From the NCBI GenBank assembly GCA_944393205.1, contig CALXZI010000007.1:1-52140 (forward strand): DNA of 52,140 nt, read 5' to 3'. A model generated the notes under the pieces. That model worked only from the letters and a program-made list of their open reading frames with translations. It did not search any database and was not told the DNA's origin. A program made the position numbers and the translations under genes. The stretch's first letter is position 1; every line of letters starts with the position of its first letter. Shown here one piece after another: positions 43,215 through 52,112 of this stretch. Source of the stretch: an uncultured Alphaproteobacteria bacterium. Its GTDB lineage: Bacteria; Pseudomonadota; Alphaproteobacteria; RF32; CAG-239.

Positions 43215-45011
43215 TCAATCCTGTGATAAACTGAATTTAAGAACCCCCTGACCAATGCTAACCAGCGTATAACCGGCGCCGTCATTGCGAAATTCCAATA
43301 AAAGTTTATGGTCATCTTTAATGAGTTTGGCCGGAATAGAAAGTGTTTTATGTATCGGTTGCACGATATCATTTTCAAAGTTCCATGCGGCAATTTCTTG
43401 GCCGTTGGCATAAACTTTAAATTCACGTTGTTTATTAATCATAAATAAAATTTTAAACCAAAAATCAAACGTAATATGGTCGCCATCAAATTCAGGCAAG
43501 GTAAACGACATTGTGTCCAACCAAATACAATCCATGGCCACCTCGGCAAAAGAAGCGTACGGACGGATGTTTTCAGCCCCGCTAATGAGTTCGCCCCATG
43601 CCGGATAAGGATGATACAATGGTTCAAAAGTGTTTTCTATTGTGCTAAAGGAATCATATATTTTGGAAGTTTTCATCAACTCAATATCTAAATTGTTGTT
43701 TATCTCTTCTCGTATTGTCGGGTAAGGGGAAAATAAAGAGCGTCCAAGGCCAAACTTTCCGTCCGGAATTTCAATTCCGATAGCTTGTAAAATTGTCGGC
43801 GCCATATCAAATGAGGTCCATTTTCTGGTATTGGTTTTTGTTTTTTTCACAAGCGGATTAATAATAATGTTAACAATTTCTCTATTTTTGTGTTGAGGGT
43901 ACAAATCGTTCTTTCCGGTTTTGACATGGTCACCCAAAATAACAATGGTTGTATTTTCATAAAAATCTTGTTGTTTAATCCATTCAATAAATTCTCCCAT
44001 CATTTTATCGGCGCACGCGATAACATCACGGCTGTCGTTAAAACGTTTCAGGCATTGCTGATCAAGATAAATATCCGGTCCGTGTGTATCCAAAGTAAGA
44101 AATGAAAATAAAAAAGGTTGCCCTGAAGCGGCCAACTCTGTCAAACGCTGTTTAGCAAGGTCATATAAAACACTGTCGCGTAATCCCCATGAGGTTCCTT
44201 GAAATTGTTGCCAATCTACACCATATAATTTGTGAATTTCTGTTTTCCCGATAACATCTTCAAAACCATGTGTTTGTAAAAACATTCCTGTTCTGGCAAA
44301 CTCAAGACTTGTTCCCTTTAAAAAATAGGTTCTATAACCATGTTGTTTCAATATCTCCGGATAACATAACAAACCTGGCATAAAATTATGATATGTTGTA
44401 TAATTGGTTTCAGAAGCAAGCTTAAACGGTACGGAACAAAAATATGTCGTCATGCCGGCAATGCTATAATCCTGATTTTGCAGCTGGTGGTATCCGTCAA
44501 AAGAAATATTTTCAGCCGCAAGTTTGCTTAAATTCGGCAAAAGATTTTCGCCGGCAAGTTTTGGGTTGGCATAATCTTTTTCCATTGATTCCATATAAAG
44601 TACGATAAGGTTGCGTTTATTCTCGGGAAAAGAATAAGCAATATCTTGCGGAAAGACATATTCTTGCTCATATAAAGCGGTTGGCGTGTGACGATAAATC
44701 AAAAAAGGAACAAGCTGTATTTTATAGACGACATAAATAAGACACAATACGGAAGTAATGAGCAAATAACGATTTTTGTTCGTCAACACGGCCATGATGA
44801 TACAGATGGCAAGAGCCGGCAACAGCGTCCATAACAGATAGCCATAAACAATATTTTGTCCGACATTGATGAGACCGTGTCCGACATTGATTAAAATTTG
44901 TTCAAAATATACATCACCCCATATCAGGTTTGTCCTGATCAGGGCAAACAATGCCGCTAAAGAAAAAAACAAAATAGTGATAGAAAGCACGTCTGCTAAT
45001 TTTTGTTTCAT
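43215..45011 (-). CDS. LTA synthase/OpgB-like alkaline phosphatase-superfamily enzyme
   Basis: A 598-aa inner-membrane enzyme with four to five N-terminal membrane segments and a periplasmic alkaline-phosphatase-like domain, as in lipoteichoic acid synthases and phosphoglycerol transferase OpgB. Metal-site motifs are LYMESMEKDY, TLDTHGP and VILGDHVK. The nucleophile region reads QDYSIAGMTTYFCSVP, where a Ser or Thr would take the phosphoglycerol. A C-terminal beta-rich domain of about 130 residues follows. The start is taken at the ATG ending at 45011, one base after the glycosylase stop; an ATG at 45026 is possible. It may decorate glucans or another envelope glycan with phosphoglycerol. Confidence 0.82.
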   Translation of the reverse strand: MKQKLADVLSITILFFSLAALFALIRTNLIWGDVYFEQILINVGHGLINVGQNIVYGYLLWTLLPALAICIIMAVLTNKNRYLLITSVLCLIYVVYKIQLVPFLIYRHTPTALYEQEYVFPQDIAYSFPENKRNLIVLYMESMEKDYANPKLAGENLLPNLSKLAAENISFDGYHQLQNQDYSIAGMTTYFCSVPFKLASETNYTTYHNFMPGLLCYPEILKQHGYRTYFLKGTSLEFARTGMFLQTHGFEDVIGKTEIHKLYGVDWQQFQGTSWGLRDSVLYDLAKQRLTELAASGQPFLFSFLTLDTHGPDIYLDQQCLKRFNDSRDVIACADKMMGEFIEWIKQQDFYENTTIVILGDHVKTGKNDLYPQHKNREIVNIIINPLVKKTKTNTRKWTSFDMAPTILQAIGIEIPDGKFGLGRSLFSPYPTIREEINNNLDIELMKTSKIYDSFSTIENTFEPLYHPYPAWGELISGAENIRPYASFAEVAMDCIWLDTMSFTLPEFDGDHITFDFWFKILFMINKQREFKVYANGQEIAAWNFENDIVQPIHKTLSIPAKLIKDDHKLLLEFRNDGAGYTLVSIGQGVLKFSLSQD

Positions 45012-45012
45012 T

Positions 45013-45660
45013 TTAATCCGAACCATTCAACAAACGATATAATTTTTGAATAATGGCGTCAAACATTTTATCTGTTAGAACACCGGTATTGATGTTGTAA
45101 CGCGAGGTATGGTATGAGTCAAGCAACAAGATTCCGTGTCGGGGCAAACGGTGGACAACGCCGTGTGTAAATTTGTAATCGGTCTGCTTATACCCCAGTG
45201 TACGTAAAACTGCGTTGTGTGAAACCGTTCCCAAAGACACGATAATTTTAAGATTAGGCATGGCTGCGATTTCTTCGGCCAAAAACCTGCCGCAGGTTTT
45301 TGCTTCGTCTCCGGTAACTTTGTTTTGCGGCGGTACACAGCGTACGGCGTTCGTAACTCTAACGTCAAGCAATTCAAAGCCATCATCTTTTTGTTTGTCG
45401 TAAATGCCTTTGGCAAAACCGTATTTTTTAAGTGCCGGATACAAAACATCGCCGGCATAATCATTAGTAAAAGGTCGGTTGGTCTGATTGGCGCCGTTTA
45501 ACCCCGGAGCCATGCCGACAATCAGGATTCGGGCATCTAAAGAGCCAAACGGCTCTACCGGCGCATTATGATAAGCCGGATATTTTTTTTGGTTTTCTTT
45601 TCTGAACTGCACCAAACGCGGGCAGAGCGAACAATCTTTTTTTGGCGTACAAAAAGACAT
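45013..45660 (-). CDS. Family 5 uracil-DNA glycosylase (UdgB-like)
   Basis: A 215-aa iron-sulfur uracil-DNA glycosylase that removes uracil and related bases from DNA. The active-site block is GMAPGLNGANQTNRPFTND (about 49-67), which fits family 5 because it lacks the acidic residue of family 4. C10, C13, C108 and C123 are likely 4Fe-4S ligands. The C-terminal loop SYHTSRYNINTG corresponds to the DNA-intercalating motif. GAGGTG precedes the ATG. It leads the minus-strand run towards the DsbD-like gene. Confidence 0.87.
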   Translation of the reverse strand: MSFCTPKKDCSLCPRLVQFRKENQKKYPAYHNAPVEPFGSLDARILIVGMAPGLNGANQTNRPFTNDYAGDVLYPALKKYGFAKGIYDKQKDDGFELLDVRVTNAVRCVPPQNKVTGDEAKTCGRFLAEEIAAMPNLKIIVSLGTVSHNAVLRTLGYKQTDYKFTHGVVHRLPRHGILLLDSYHTSRYNINTGVLTDKMFDAIIQKLYRLLNGSD

Positions 45661-45771
45661 TTAACACCTCGTATTATAAACTTTTACACCTTTAACATAA
45701 AAAAAATATTCATGCACCATTTAAAATAATTTTTTGCAGAATATATACACTTAAGAAGTGTTGTACCAAGC

Positions 45772-45799
45772 TTGTATGATGCTTTTTGGACTTTATGTT
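45772..45799 (+). promoter_or_regulatory. Candidate promoter and operator of the beta-barrel gene
   Basis: TTGTAT (45772-45777), 16-base spacer, TATGTT (45794-45799). Eleven bases before the -35 box lies the inverted repeat ACACTT / AAGTGT (45747-45761, 3-base loop), which could be an operator. Both are suggestions only. Confidence 0.35.
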
Positions 45800-45842
45800 A
45801 ACAAATATCAACAAAAAACTATTTATAAATAGGAGTTAAGAT

Positions 45843-46406
45843 ATGAAAAAAACATTATTGTTGGCAGGCGTTGCCAGTGTTTTGGCGTTTAATGCAAACG
45901 CTGCAAATTATAATTGGATGGAAGAATATCAGCCGTATATCGGGGCAGATTATGTATATTCCTACGCCAAATTCGGCGGCGAAGCGCGCCATATGAAAGA
46001 TAGTTATAATTCAGGTGCGGTAAACCTAGGTGTCAGAATGTATGATTATTTGGGATTGGAAGCGTTTTATCAGCAATCTGGCGAACGTACGACTCATAAA
46101 GCCGACGGAAAATATAAATCCGAATTTTTAGCATACGGCCTTGATATGTATGGCTATATGCCTATTATGTGCAGTGATTTTAATTTGTTGGGTTCTCTTG
46201 GTTTAGCCAATTATCGGGTAAAATTTTCTTATCCTGATGTCAAATCCAAACATCAAAACCGCATCGGCTACCGTGCCGGCATAGGTGTTCAATGGAACTT
46301 TACCGAACATCTGGCGGCTCGTGTGATGGGGCGTTACACTTACCTTGGTATGGAACGCTTGGACAATTTAAAAGAAGTAACAGCCGGTTTAAGATATACT
46401 TTCTAA
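45843..46406 (+). CDS. Outer-membrane beta-barrel protein (paralogue of 17853 gene)
   Basis: A 187-aa protein with a signal peptide (cleavage near NANAANY) and a predicted eight-stranded barrel ending VTAGLRYTF, whose terminal Phe is the usual BAM signal. It is a paralogue of the 17853-18407 product, about 27 kb away. AGGAG lies 8 bases before the ATG. It is a single-gene unit with a long perfect terminator. The two copies differ most in the stretches likely to form surface loops, for example AKFGGEARHMKDSYN. Confidence 0.82.
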   Translation: MKKTLLLAGVASVLAFNANAANYNWMEEYQPYIGADYVYSYAKFGGEARHMKDSYNSGAVNLGVRMYDYLGLEAFYQQSGERTTHKADGKYKSEFLAYGLDMYGYMPIMCSDFNLLGSLGLANYRVKFSYPDVKSKHQNRIGYRAGIGVQWNFTEHLAARVMGRYTYLGMERLDNLKEVTAGLRYTF

Positions 46407-46420
46407 ACGTTGGATTTGTA

Positions 46421-46461
46421 AAAAACAATGCTCTGATACTAAATCAGAGCATTGTTTTTTA
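46421..46461 (+). terminator. Strong intrinsic terminator after the beta-barrel gene
   Basis: Perfect 17-bp stem (46421-46437 with 46443-46459) with a 5-base loop, A-rich on the left and T-rich on the right. The T run and the A run make it work in both directions. Confidence 0.9.
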
Positions 46462-46528
46462 GTTTTTATTTACAAGCCTGATATTTTTTGTTAAAGAACG
46501 AATATTATAACTATCAACACGAGGTGTC

Positions 46529-48292
46529 ATGTTTGAAAAACTAAAAACGCAGATAAAATCAACATCTTTTGTTCAAAATTATGGCAAAATGCTACCGTAT
46601 GTGCGTCCTTATTGGGGGCGGGCATTGTGTGCCGTGTTGATAACCATTCCCATCGGCGGCATGGATGCGGTTATTGCATGGTCGTTAAAACCATACATGG
46701 ATGTGGTCATGGTAGAAAAAAACGCTTCATCTACATGGTTTATTCCGATTTTGATTATAGTGTTCAGTTGTTTGCAAAGTTCCTTGAGTTATATGGCAAC
46801 TTATTTAAACACATGGGTCGGTCGCAAAATTGCCAATGATGTGAAAGTTGATTTGTTTGATAAACTGATGCATTATGATGCGGCTTTTTTTGATAAAAAT
46901 ACATCGGGCAATATTGTGTTCCGCTTTAACAATGACGTTGATTCAGCTTGTAACGGTTTGTTAAGCAATATGAAATTGTTTACCACAAGGTTGTTTTCAT
47001 CTATCTCATTGATCGGCGTTTTGTTTTATAATTCGTGGCAGTTGGCTATCATCGCCGTCATCATTCTTTTGGGCGCATTATATCCGTTGACAACTGTTCG
47101 TCGCCGCATTAAATCGGTCATGGATAAAAGCGTGTTTTCTGGTGCGGCGGTTGTGACGCATTATAATGAAACTTTTAACGGCAACCGGATTATTTCTTCC
47201 TATAATTTATACGACCACCAAAATGCGCGTTTCAAAGATACACTCAATTCCGTTTTTAAGTTGGGAATGAAAATGGTGCAGCGCACCGGCATGATGTCGC
47301 CGCTGATGCATTTTATTGTTTCTTTGGGCATTGCCGCGGTCATCTGGACTGGCAGTCATCTGATTGTAACCCAACAAATAACCTCGGGCAATTTTGTATC
47401 ATTCATCGCCGCATTGATAATGCTTTATAACCCGATAAAGAGCATCGGCAATAATTTTAACAACGTGCAGATGTCGTTTATGGCCATGGAAAGGGTTTTT
47501 TCATTAATGGATGGGCATCCGAAAGTCCAAGATCGCGAAAATGCCCATAATCTGAAAGAGATTCGTCAAAGCATAGAATATCAAAACGTGTGCTTTGAAT
47601 ATATTAAAGGCAAGCCGGTGTTAAAAAATATAAACCTGAAAATAAAAACCGGAGAAAAAATTGCCTTGGTCGGCAATTCCGGCGGTGGTAAAACAACGTT
47701 GGTCAACCTGTTGCCGCGTTTTTATGACGTGACCTCCGGCCAAATTTTAATAGATGGCACGGATATTCGCGATCTGACGGTACAATCCTTGCGTGATAAA
47801 ATTTCGGTTGTATTTCAGGATAATTTTTTATTTACGGGAACTATCCGTGAAAATATTTTGTTGGGAAATGAAAATGCGACGTCCGAAGAAATAAGCAATG
47901 CCGTTAAATGTGCTTGTTTAGATGAATTTATTGACACGCTTGATAAAGGCCTTGATACCGAAATCGGTGAACGCGGTATTTTGCTTTCAGGCGGTCAAAA
48001 ACAGCGGATTGCCATTGCGCGCGCTTTTCTCAAAAATGCACCGATTGTTATTTTGGATGAGGCTACCTCGGCATTGGACAATAAATCGGAAGCGATTGTC
48101 CAGCAAGCAATAGACAATCTGATGAAGGATCGTACAGTTTTTGTGATTGCGCATCGCCTTTCTACCGTTCGTCATGCCGACAAAATTGTTGTTGTAAATT
48201 ATGGCAAAATTGTTGAAGAAGGCACTCATGAAGAACTCTTGAAAATTGAAAACGGTACATATGCCTCGCTTTATTATGCGCAACTTAAATAA
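46529..48292 (+). CDS. msbA: MsbA-like lipid exporter ABC transporter
   Basis: A 587-aa half-transporter with six N-terminal membrane segments and a C-terminal ATPase domain. The Walker A motif is VGNSGGGKTT (near 384), the Q-loop VVFQDNFLFTG follows, the signature is LLSGGQKQRIAIARAF (near 488) and Walker B is VILDEATSALD (near 508). The shape fits MsbA, which flips lipid A-core across the inner membrane. A role in export of another lipid or drug is possible. An ACGAGG lies 6 bases before the ATG. Confidence 0.85.
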   Translation: MFEKLKTQIKSTSFVQNYGKMLPYVRPYWGRALCAVLITIPIGGMDAVIAWSLKPYMDVVMVEKNASSTWFIPILIIVFSCLQSSLSYMATYLNTWVGRKIANDVKVDLFDKLMHYDAAFFDKNTSGNIVFRFNNDVDSACNGLLSNMKLFTTRLFSSISLIGVLFYNSWQLAIIAVIILLGALYPLTTVRRRIKSVMDKSVFSGAAVVTHYNETFNGNRIISSYNLYDHQNARFKDTLNSVFKLGMKMVQRTGMMSPLMHFIVSLGIAAVIWTGSHLIVTQQITSGNFVSFIAALIMLYNPIKSIGNNFNNVQMSFMAMERVFSLMDGHPKVQDRENAHNLKEIRQSIEYQNVCFEYIKGKPVLKNINLKIKTGEKIALVGNSGGGKTTLVNLLPRFYDVTSGQILIDGTDIRDLTVQSLRDKISVVFQDNFLFTGTIRENILLGNENATSEEISNAVKCACLDEFIDTLDKGLDTEIGERGILLSGGQKQRIAIARAFLKNAPIVILDEATSALDNKSEAIVQQAIDNLMKDRTVFVIAHRLSTVRHADKIVVVNYGKIVEEGTHEELLKIENGTYASLYYAQLK

Positions 48293-48313
48293 ATTTATTC
48301 CCTAAACCAAATG

Positions 48314-48343
48314 TTAACCTTAATAAACTTAAATGCATACTAT
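48314..48343 (+). promoter_or_regulatory. Candidate promoter of ftsB
   Basis: TTAACC (48314-48319), 18-base spacer, TACTAT (48338-48343), about 40 bases before the ATG at 48382. A moderate match in AT-rich DNA. Confidence 0.35.
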
Positions 48344-48381
48344 AAAAATGATTCTTTTGCAAACAGGAGTATGGTAACAAA

Positions 48382-48711
48382 ATGAACGGGTTATCAGACA
48401 TATGGTCAAAGATAAAAGGTTCGTCCGGATTTTTATTTATCATTATTCTGACCTTTATATATTTCAGTTTTTACGCCGTTAAAGGCGAACGCGGATTTAT
48501 GCGTTATGTTTATTTGACCGGAGAGGTGCAAAAGGCACGTGATGTAGCGCGCCGATATGCCGAGGAAAAAGCCGGTTGGGAAGAAAAAGTCCGTTTATTA
48601 TCAGCAGAAAGTCTGGATTTGGATTTGCTGGAAGAGCGGGCACGAATTGTCTTAAATATGGTTGGCATGGATGAATTTGTTATTTTGGATGAAAATGAAA
48701 CAAAAAAATAA
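48382..48711 (+). CDS. ftsB: FtsB/DivIC-family cell division protein
   Basis: A 109-aa bitopic division protein: cytosolic start, one membrane helix (FLFIIILTFIYFSFYAV, about 17-33) and a periplasmic coiled coil (VQKARDVARRYAEEKAGWEE) followed by a short conserved segment (LDLLEERARIVLNMV). With FtsL and FtsQ it would activate septal peptidoglycan synthesis. AGGAG lies about 12 bases before the ATG, which is long. A four-codon ORF (ATG at 48371) overlaps the ftsB start by ATGA. Neighbours are the M23 peptidase and bactofilin, so this is a cell-shape cluster. Confidence 0.85.
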   Translation: MNGLSDIWSKIKGSSGFLFIIILTFIYFSFYAVKGERGFMRYVYLTGEVQKARDVARRYAEEKAGWEEKVRLLSAESLDLDLLEERARIVLNMVGMDEFVILDENETKK

Positions 48712-48796
48712 AGGCTTTATTTTAGAATTTTTTTTTGTTATATTAAAGCGGATTTTGTTGGCAACAGAATGTAACTTATTGAAATGATTGAACTTT

Positions 48797-50026
48797 ATGA
48801 AAAAAAGAATAAGAAATATTAAAATCAAAAAGCCGTCTATGGTACACTATGGAAGGCGATCTCCCTTGTTTTCCGATAAGGAGATTATTTTCCGTAGTGG
48901 CGGGCGAGCCAAGGTTTTCAATATTTCTTCTCGTGTACAAATGTTTTTGATGGTTTTGTTGATTATCATAGGCGGTTGGAGCGCCTATTCTTATTATTTA
49001 TACAACAAATCAGATCAAATAATTTCATTTAAAAATCGTGAATTAGATGAAACCAGAGACGCATATGTGGATTTGATGACGGATTTTGTGGCAATTCATC
49101 GCAATATCAGTTCTATGTTCACTTTAATTGATGAAGAGCAACTGCAAGATGAACTCAATATCAGCCGCTACAAACAGCAGGCTCAAGTGGTAGAAGAAAA
49201 AATCCGCCGCATTGCCGATAAAAAAGACTGGGTCAAAACCGATGAGCTGGAAGAAAAAACCACACTGCGCGATGCGCTTTTGCAACGTGATCGGGCAGTT
49301 TCGGAACGTAATAAATTGCTGGATAAAATAGAAGTTTTGGAAGACAATATTCAGCGTTTGGAAATGGCAGAAATGGAAATATTAAACCGCGTCGGCCGTT
49401 TATCGGATAAAGAAATGTCCAAAATCAAAGAAGCTATTTCTGCTATCAATAAATCCATAAAAAAACAAAATAAATATTTTAATCCGTTGGCTAACAGCAA
49501 AAAAGACAGTGCCGGCGGTGCGTATGAACCGGATATTCCGGCTGTAAAAAATAACGAGCTTAATAAGAAAATGCAAGATGTCTTTGCGCAGGTAGATGAT
49601 CTCGGATATTACCGTGAGGTCATGAAATCTGTTCCAATCGGGAAGCCGGTTTGGAGTTATTGGTTGAGTTCTTCATTTGGACATCGTTCTGATCCGTTTA
49701 ATAAAAAGTCTGCGCGGCATAAAGGGGTTGATTTGGCAAGTAACAAAGGCAACAAAGTTAAAACCATGGCTCAAGGCAAGGTAACTCGTTCGGGATGGAA
49801 TGGCGGTTACGGTAATATGATTGAGATTGACCATGGTAATGGTTTTAAAACCAGATACGCTCATTTAAACAAGTCATATGTTAAAAAAGGGGAATATGTT
49901 AAATTGGGCGATACAATCGGCGAAGTAGGTTCAACGGGTCGTTCAACGGGACCACACCTGCATTATGAGGTTATTTATAACGGCACCCAGGTTGATCCCA
50001 TGGCCTTTATCAAAGCACAACTGTGA
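48797..50026 (+). CDS. Membrane-anchored M23 family metallopeptidase
   Basis: A 409-aa cell-wall endopeptidase. A basic cytosolic start is followed by one membrane helix (VQMFLMVLLIIIGGWSAYSYY), a periplasmic coiled coil (about 80-220) and a C-terminal M23 (LytM) domain. The zinc site is seen in SFGHRSDP, HKGVDLAS and HLHYEVIYNG. With all metal ligands present it is likely catalytic. The start is placed at the ATG at 48797; a TTG 9 bases earlier is in frame. It lies 10 bases before a bactofilin, a pairing known to organise local peptidoglycan cutting. Confidence 0.88.
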   Translation: MKKRIRNIKIKKPSMVHYGRRSPLFSDKEIIFRSGGRAKVFNISSRVQMFLMVLLIIIGGWSAYSYYLYNKSDQIISFKNRELDETRDAYVDLMTDFVAIHRNISSMFTLIDEEQLQDELNISRYKQQAQVVEEKIRRIADKKDWVKTDELEEKTTLRDALLQRDRAVSERNKLLDKIEVLEDNIQRLEMAEMEILNRVGRLSDKEMSKIKEAISAINKSIKKQNKYFNPLANSKKDSAGGAYEPDIPAVKNNELNKKMQDVFAQVDDLGYYREVMKSVPIGKPVWSYWLSSSFGHRSDPFNKKSARHKGVDLASNKGNKVKTMAQGKVTRSGWNGGYGNMIEIDHGNGFKTRYAHLNKSYVKKGEYVKLGDTIGEVGSTGRSTGPHLHYEVIYNGTQVDPMAFIKAQL

Positions 50027-50036
50027 GGAATAAAAA

Positions 50037-50537
50037 ATGAAAAATCTACGTAAAATATTATACCTTAAAATTGCAAAATTTCGCAAGAATGTCAGTAATG
50101 TTCCGGTTCCGAGCATCATCAGTTTCGGTACAAAAATCAAAGGTAATATCTTGGATGGCGAGGTTATCCATATTGATGGACGTTTGGAAGGAAATGTCTG
50201 TTGCGAAGAATTGGTTATTGGTACCAAAGGTCAGGTTATCGGACAAGTAAGAGCAAAAAATTTAAGTCTGTACGGAATTTTGCAAGGAACAGCCGAGGCC
50301 GATAGTTTGTTTATCGCCGGTTCTGCTCGTTTAATAGGCGACGCTTTGCACAATTCCATTGCTATTGAACCGGGCGCCTATATTGAAGGTCGTTGCATCC
50401 GTTTGCAAAAGAAAACGACATCAGTGGAAAAAATTGATAAAGAACCTTCTGTCAAGAAAACACCGATGGTTGAAAAAGCACATATGCCGGCCAATAACCC
50501 GAATTTGTTCAAAACGGCATCCGGTGGCAATAAATAA
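50037..50537 (+). CDS. Bactofilin
   Basis: A 166-aa polymerising scaffold protein. The central domain (about residues 27-125) is a right-handed beta-helix of short glycine/hydrophobic repeats, for example ISFGTKIKGNILDGEVIHID, then GRLEGNVCCEELVIGTKGQV and AKNLSLYGILQGTAEADSL. The ends are disordered, basic at the N-terminus and Lys/Pro-rich at the C-terminus. Bactofilins localise M23 peptidases and shape the cell in Caulobacter, Helicobacter and Myxococcus; the gene before it is such a peptidase. It ends exactly where smpB starts. Confidence 0.9.
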   Translation: MKNLRKILYLKIAKFRKNVSNVPVPSIISFGTKIKGNILDGEVIHIDGRLEGNVCCEELVIGTKGQVIGQVRAKNLSLYGILQGTAEADSLFIAGSARLIGDALHNSIAIEPGAYIEGRCIRLQKKTTSVEKIDKEPSVKKTPMVEKAHMPANNPNLFKTASGGNK

Positions 50538-51029
50538 ATGTCTACGGTCAAAAAGATAAAAAAAACAGATTTTATAAGTACCGGTTTGGTGGCGCAAAAC
50601 CGCCGCGCTCATTTTGATTATCTAATTGAAGAAGTATTTATTGCCGGCCTTCAGTTAACGGGAACGGAGGTCAAATCTTTACGTTTGGGGCATGCCAACA
50701 TCAATGAGGCTTATGGCATAGAAAAAGACGGTGAAGTTTATATGTCTAATATGTTCATTGCCGAATATGCCAATAAAGGCTACGAAAGCCACGCTGAAAA
50801 AAGACTTCGTAAACTTTTACTGAAGAAAAAAGAAATAATCAAAATAATCAACGCCTTGTCACGAAAAGGTTCTACGTTAATTGCTATAAAATTATTTTTC
50901 AATAATTACGGTCGTGCCAAATTAGAAATCGGTCTGGGTCGTGGCAAAAAGGTCTATGACAAGCGAGAAGCTGTAAAAGAACGTGATTGGAAACGAGAAA
51001 AAGCCAGATTTGTTAACAACTTTAAATAG
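50538..51029 (+). CDS. smpB: tmRNA-binding protein SmpB
   Basis: SmpB carries tmRNA to stalled ribosomes for trans-translation. The 163-aa product shows the family signature: NRRAHFDYLIEEVFIAGLQL, then TGTEVKSLR, NINEAYGI and the tail KVYDKREAVKERDWKRE, which inserts into the ribosome. It begins at the base after the bactofilin stop and is probably coupled to it. No ssrA gene was recognised in the window. Confidence 0.96.
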   Translation: MSTVKKIKKTDFISTGLVAQNRRAHFDYLIEEVFIAGLQLTGTEVKSLRLGHANINEAYGIEKDGEVYMSNMFIAEYANKGYESHAEKRLRKLLLKKKEIIKIINALSRKGSTLIAIKLFFNNYGRAKLEIGLGRGKKVYDKREAVKERDWKREKARFVNNFK

Positions 51030-51067
51030 TGTATTACAAAAAATACAAACCAAAAGTATAAAAATAC

Positions 51068-51095
51068 TTGATATTTTTCTAAAAACGTATAAACA
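51068..51095 (+). promoter_or_regulatory. Candidate promoter with operator-like repeat before the XRE gene
   Basis: TTGATA (51068-51073), 16-base spacer, TAAACA (51090-51095). The inverted repeat AAGTAT / ATACTT (51054-51059 and 51064-51069) overlaps the start of the -35 box, as expected of an autorepressor site. AT-rich context makes both tentative. Confidence 0.35.
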
Positions 51096-51137
51096 TAAAG
51101 TGTATGACGCATGAACAATCTTTTATAAGGTACAACT

Positions 51138-51368
51138 ATGCGCAACTTTTGTTTAAATGAATATGTTGGTGAACAAATCAAAAAACGGCGTGAAGAGCTG
51201 GGACTTTCCCTATCGGAAGCGGCTCAAATTTTACAAATAAAAACCGGTGAACTTGCGGCTTTTGAATATGGCGCGCGTGAGATATATCCGGATATGATTT
51301 TTAAATTATGCAGAGTTTTTCGTACAAACGCGGGTTATTTTTTTGACGGTATTGATGATATGGATTAA
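51138..51368 (+). CDS. Small XRE-family regulator
   Basis: A 76-aa protein consisting almost entirely of one Xre/Cro-type helix-turn-helix domain: VGEQIKKRREELGLSLSEAA, then ILQIKTGELAAFEYGAREI and a C-terminal part ending YFFDGIDDMD. AAGG lies 8 bases before the ATG. It could regulate itself, smpB-side genes or the convergent pilin-like gene B, whose end is 22 bases away. There is no toxin partner nearby, so it does not look like an antitoxin. Confidence 0.85.
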   Translation: MRNFCLNEYVGEQIKKRREELGLSLSEAAQILQIKTGELAAFEYGAREIYPDMIFKLCRVFRTNAGYFFDGIDDMD

Positions 51369-51390
51369 ATGCCGAAAATATGAATACCAT

Positions 51391-52074
51391 CTACGGCAGC
51401 CACGTTATATAAAAGACACAAGTAGAACCTTCATAACAATTCCGACATGCGGTGTCAATTTCATCTAAAGTGATGTTTTTCAAACAAGTGCGATTGCCGG
51501 TACAATACCGATCGCCATAAATGGTTGATTCAAGGGATTCGGCGTTGCCATCTTCATCTTCCGGCAAAAATTGCGATGTTTGAACATAGTTCAGTTCATG
51601 CCGATTTTCTTTTGTGATATAAAATAGGGTGCGACAAATTTCCAAATCTTGATTATTGTTTGAAAAACTGTAGCCGATTCCGTAAAAATTAGGATATGAA
51701 TATAGCCATATGTTATGGTTGAATATATCTCTCATGTAAATTTTATCATAAAGTGAAATGCCGTCAGGAATAAGACCGAGTTTATCAAAAATTTCAGCAT
51801 AAGATATCCATGAGGAGGCGTTATTGCTTCTAGGTAAAGTACGAGTTGTTTGTAAAGCGTTGTTAATAAGCATATTCATGGATTCTGAAAATTTGTTGAG
51901 CTTATATTTAAGCATGGCCTTGGAATAACCGCTGATAGCGCCAACACTTAAAACCCCGATAATGGCTAAAACCCCCAACATTTCAACCATGGAACGACCG
52001 CATAACGGCACATCTGCTTGCCTTCTTTCATTATGTGTATGAAAGGAAAAGCTAAAAAATTTGAACAAATTCAT
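51391..52074 (-). CDS. Pilin-like protein with long leader (gene B)
   Basis: A 227-aa prepilin-like protein, related to gene A at 21573. The start is the ATG ending at 52074, with AGGAG 8 bases upstream. The leader is 26 residues with one NERRQADVPLCG unit, then RSMVEMLGVLAIIGVL with Glu at +5 and GYSKAMLKYKLNK. The middle (about 60-185) has no clear match to gene A. The last about 39 residues carry C-x5-C-x12-C-x2-C-x5-C with a shared CYE motif. Base use matches the neighbours. Confidence 0.78.
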   Translation of the reverse strand: MNLFKFFSFSFHTHNERRQADVPLCGRSMVEMLGVLAIIGVLSVGAISGYSKAMLKYKLNKFSESMNMLINNALQTTRTLPRSNNASSWISYAEIFDKLGLIPDGISLYDKIYMRDIFNHNIWLYSYPNFYGIGYSFSNNNQDLEICRTLFYITKENRHELNYVQTSQFLPEDEDGNAESLESTIYGDRYCTGNRTCLKNITLDEIDTACRNCYEGSTCVFYITWLP

Positions 52075-52112
52075 TAAAAGAACTCCTAAAAACTGCAAAA
52101 AATACTTATTTG

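Noticed and set aside
51138-51368. Antitoxin of a toxin-antitoxin pair
   Set aside because: No small partner gene lies on either side; the neighbours are smpB and a pilin-like gene.
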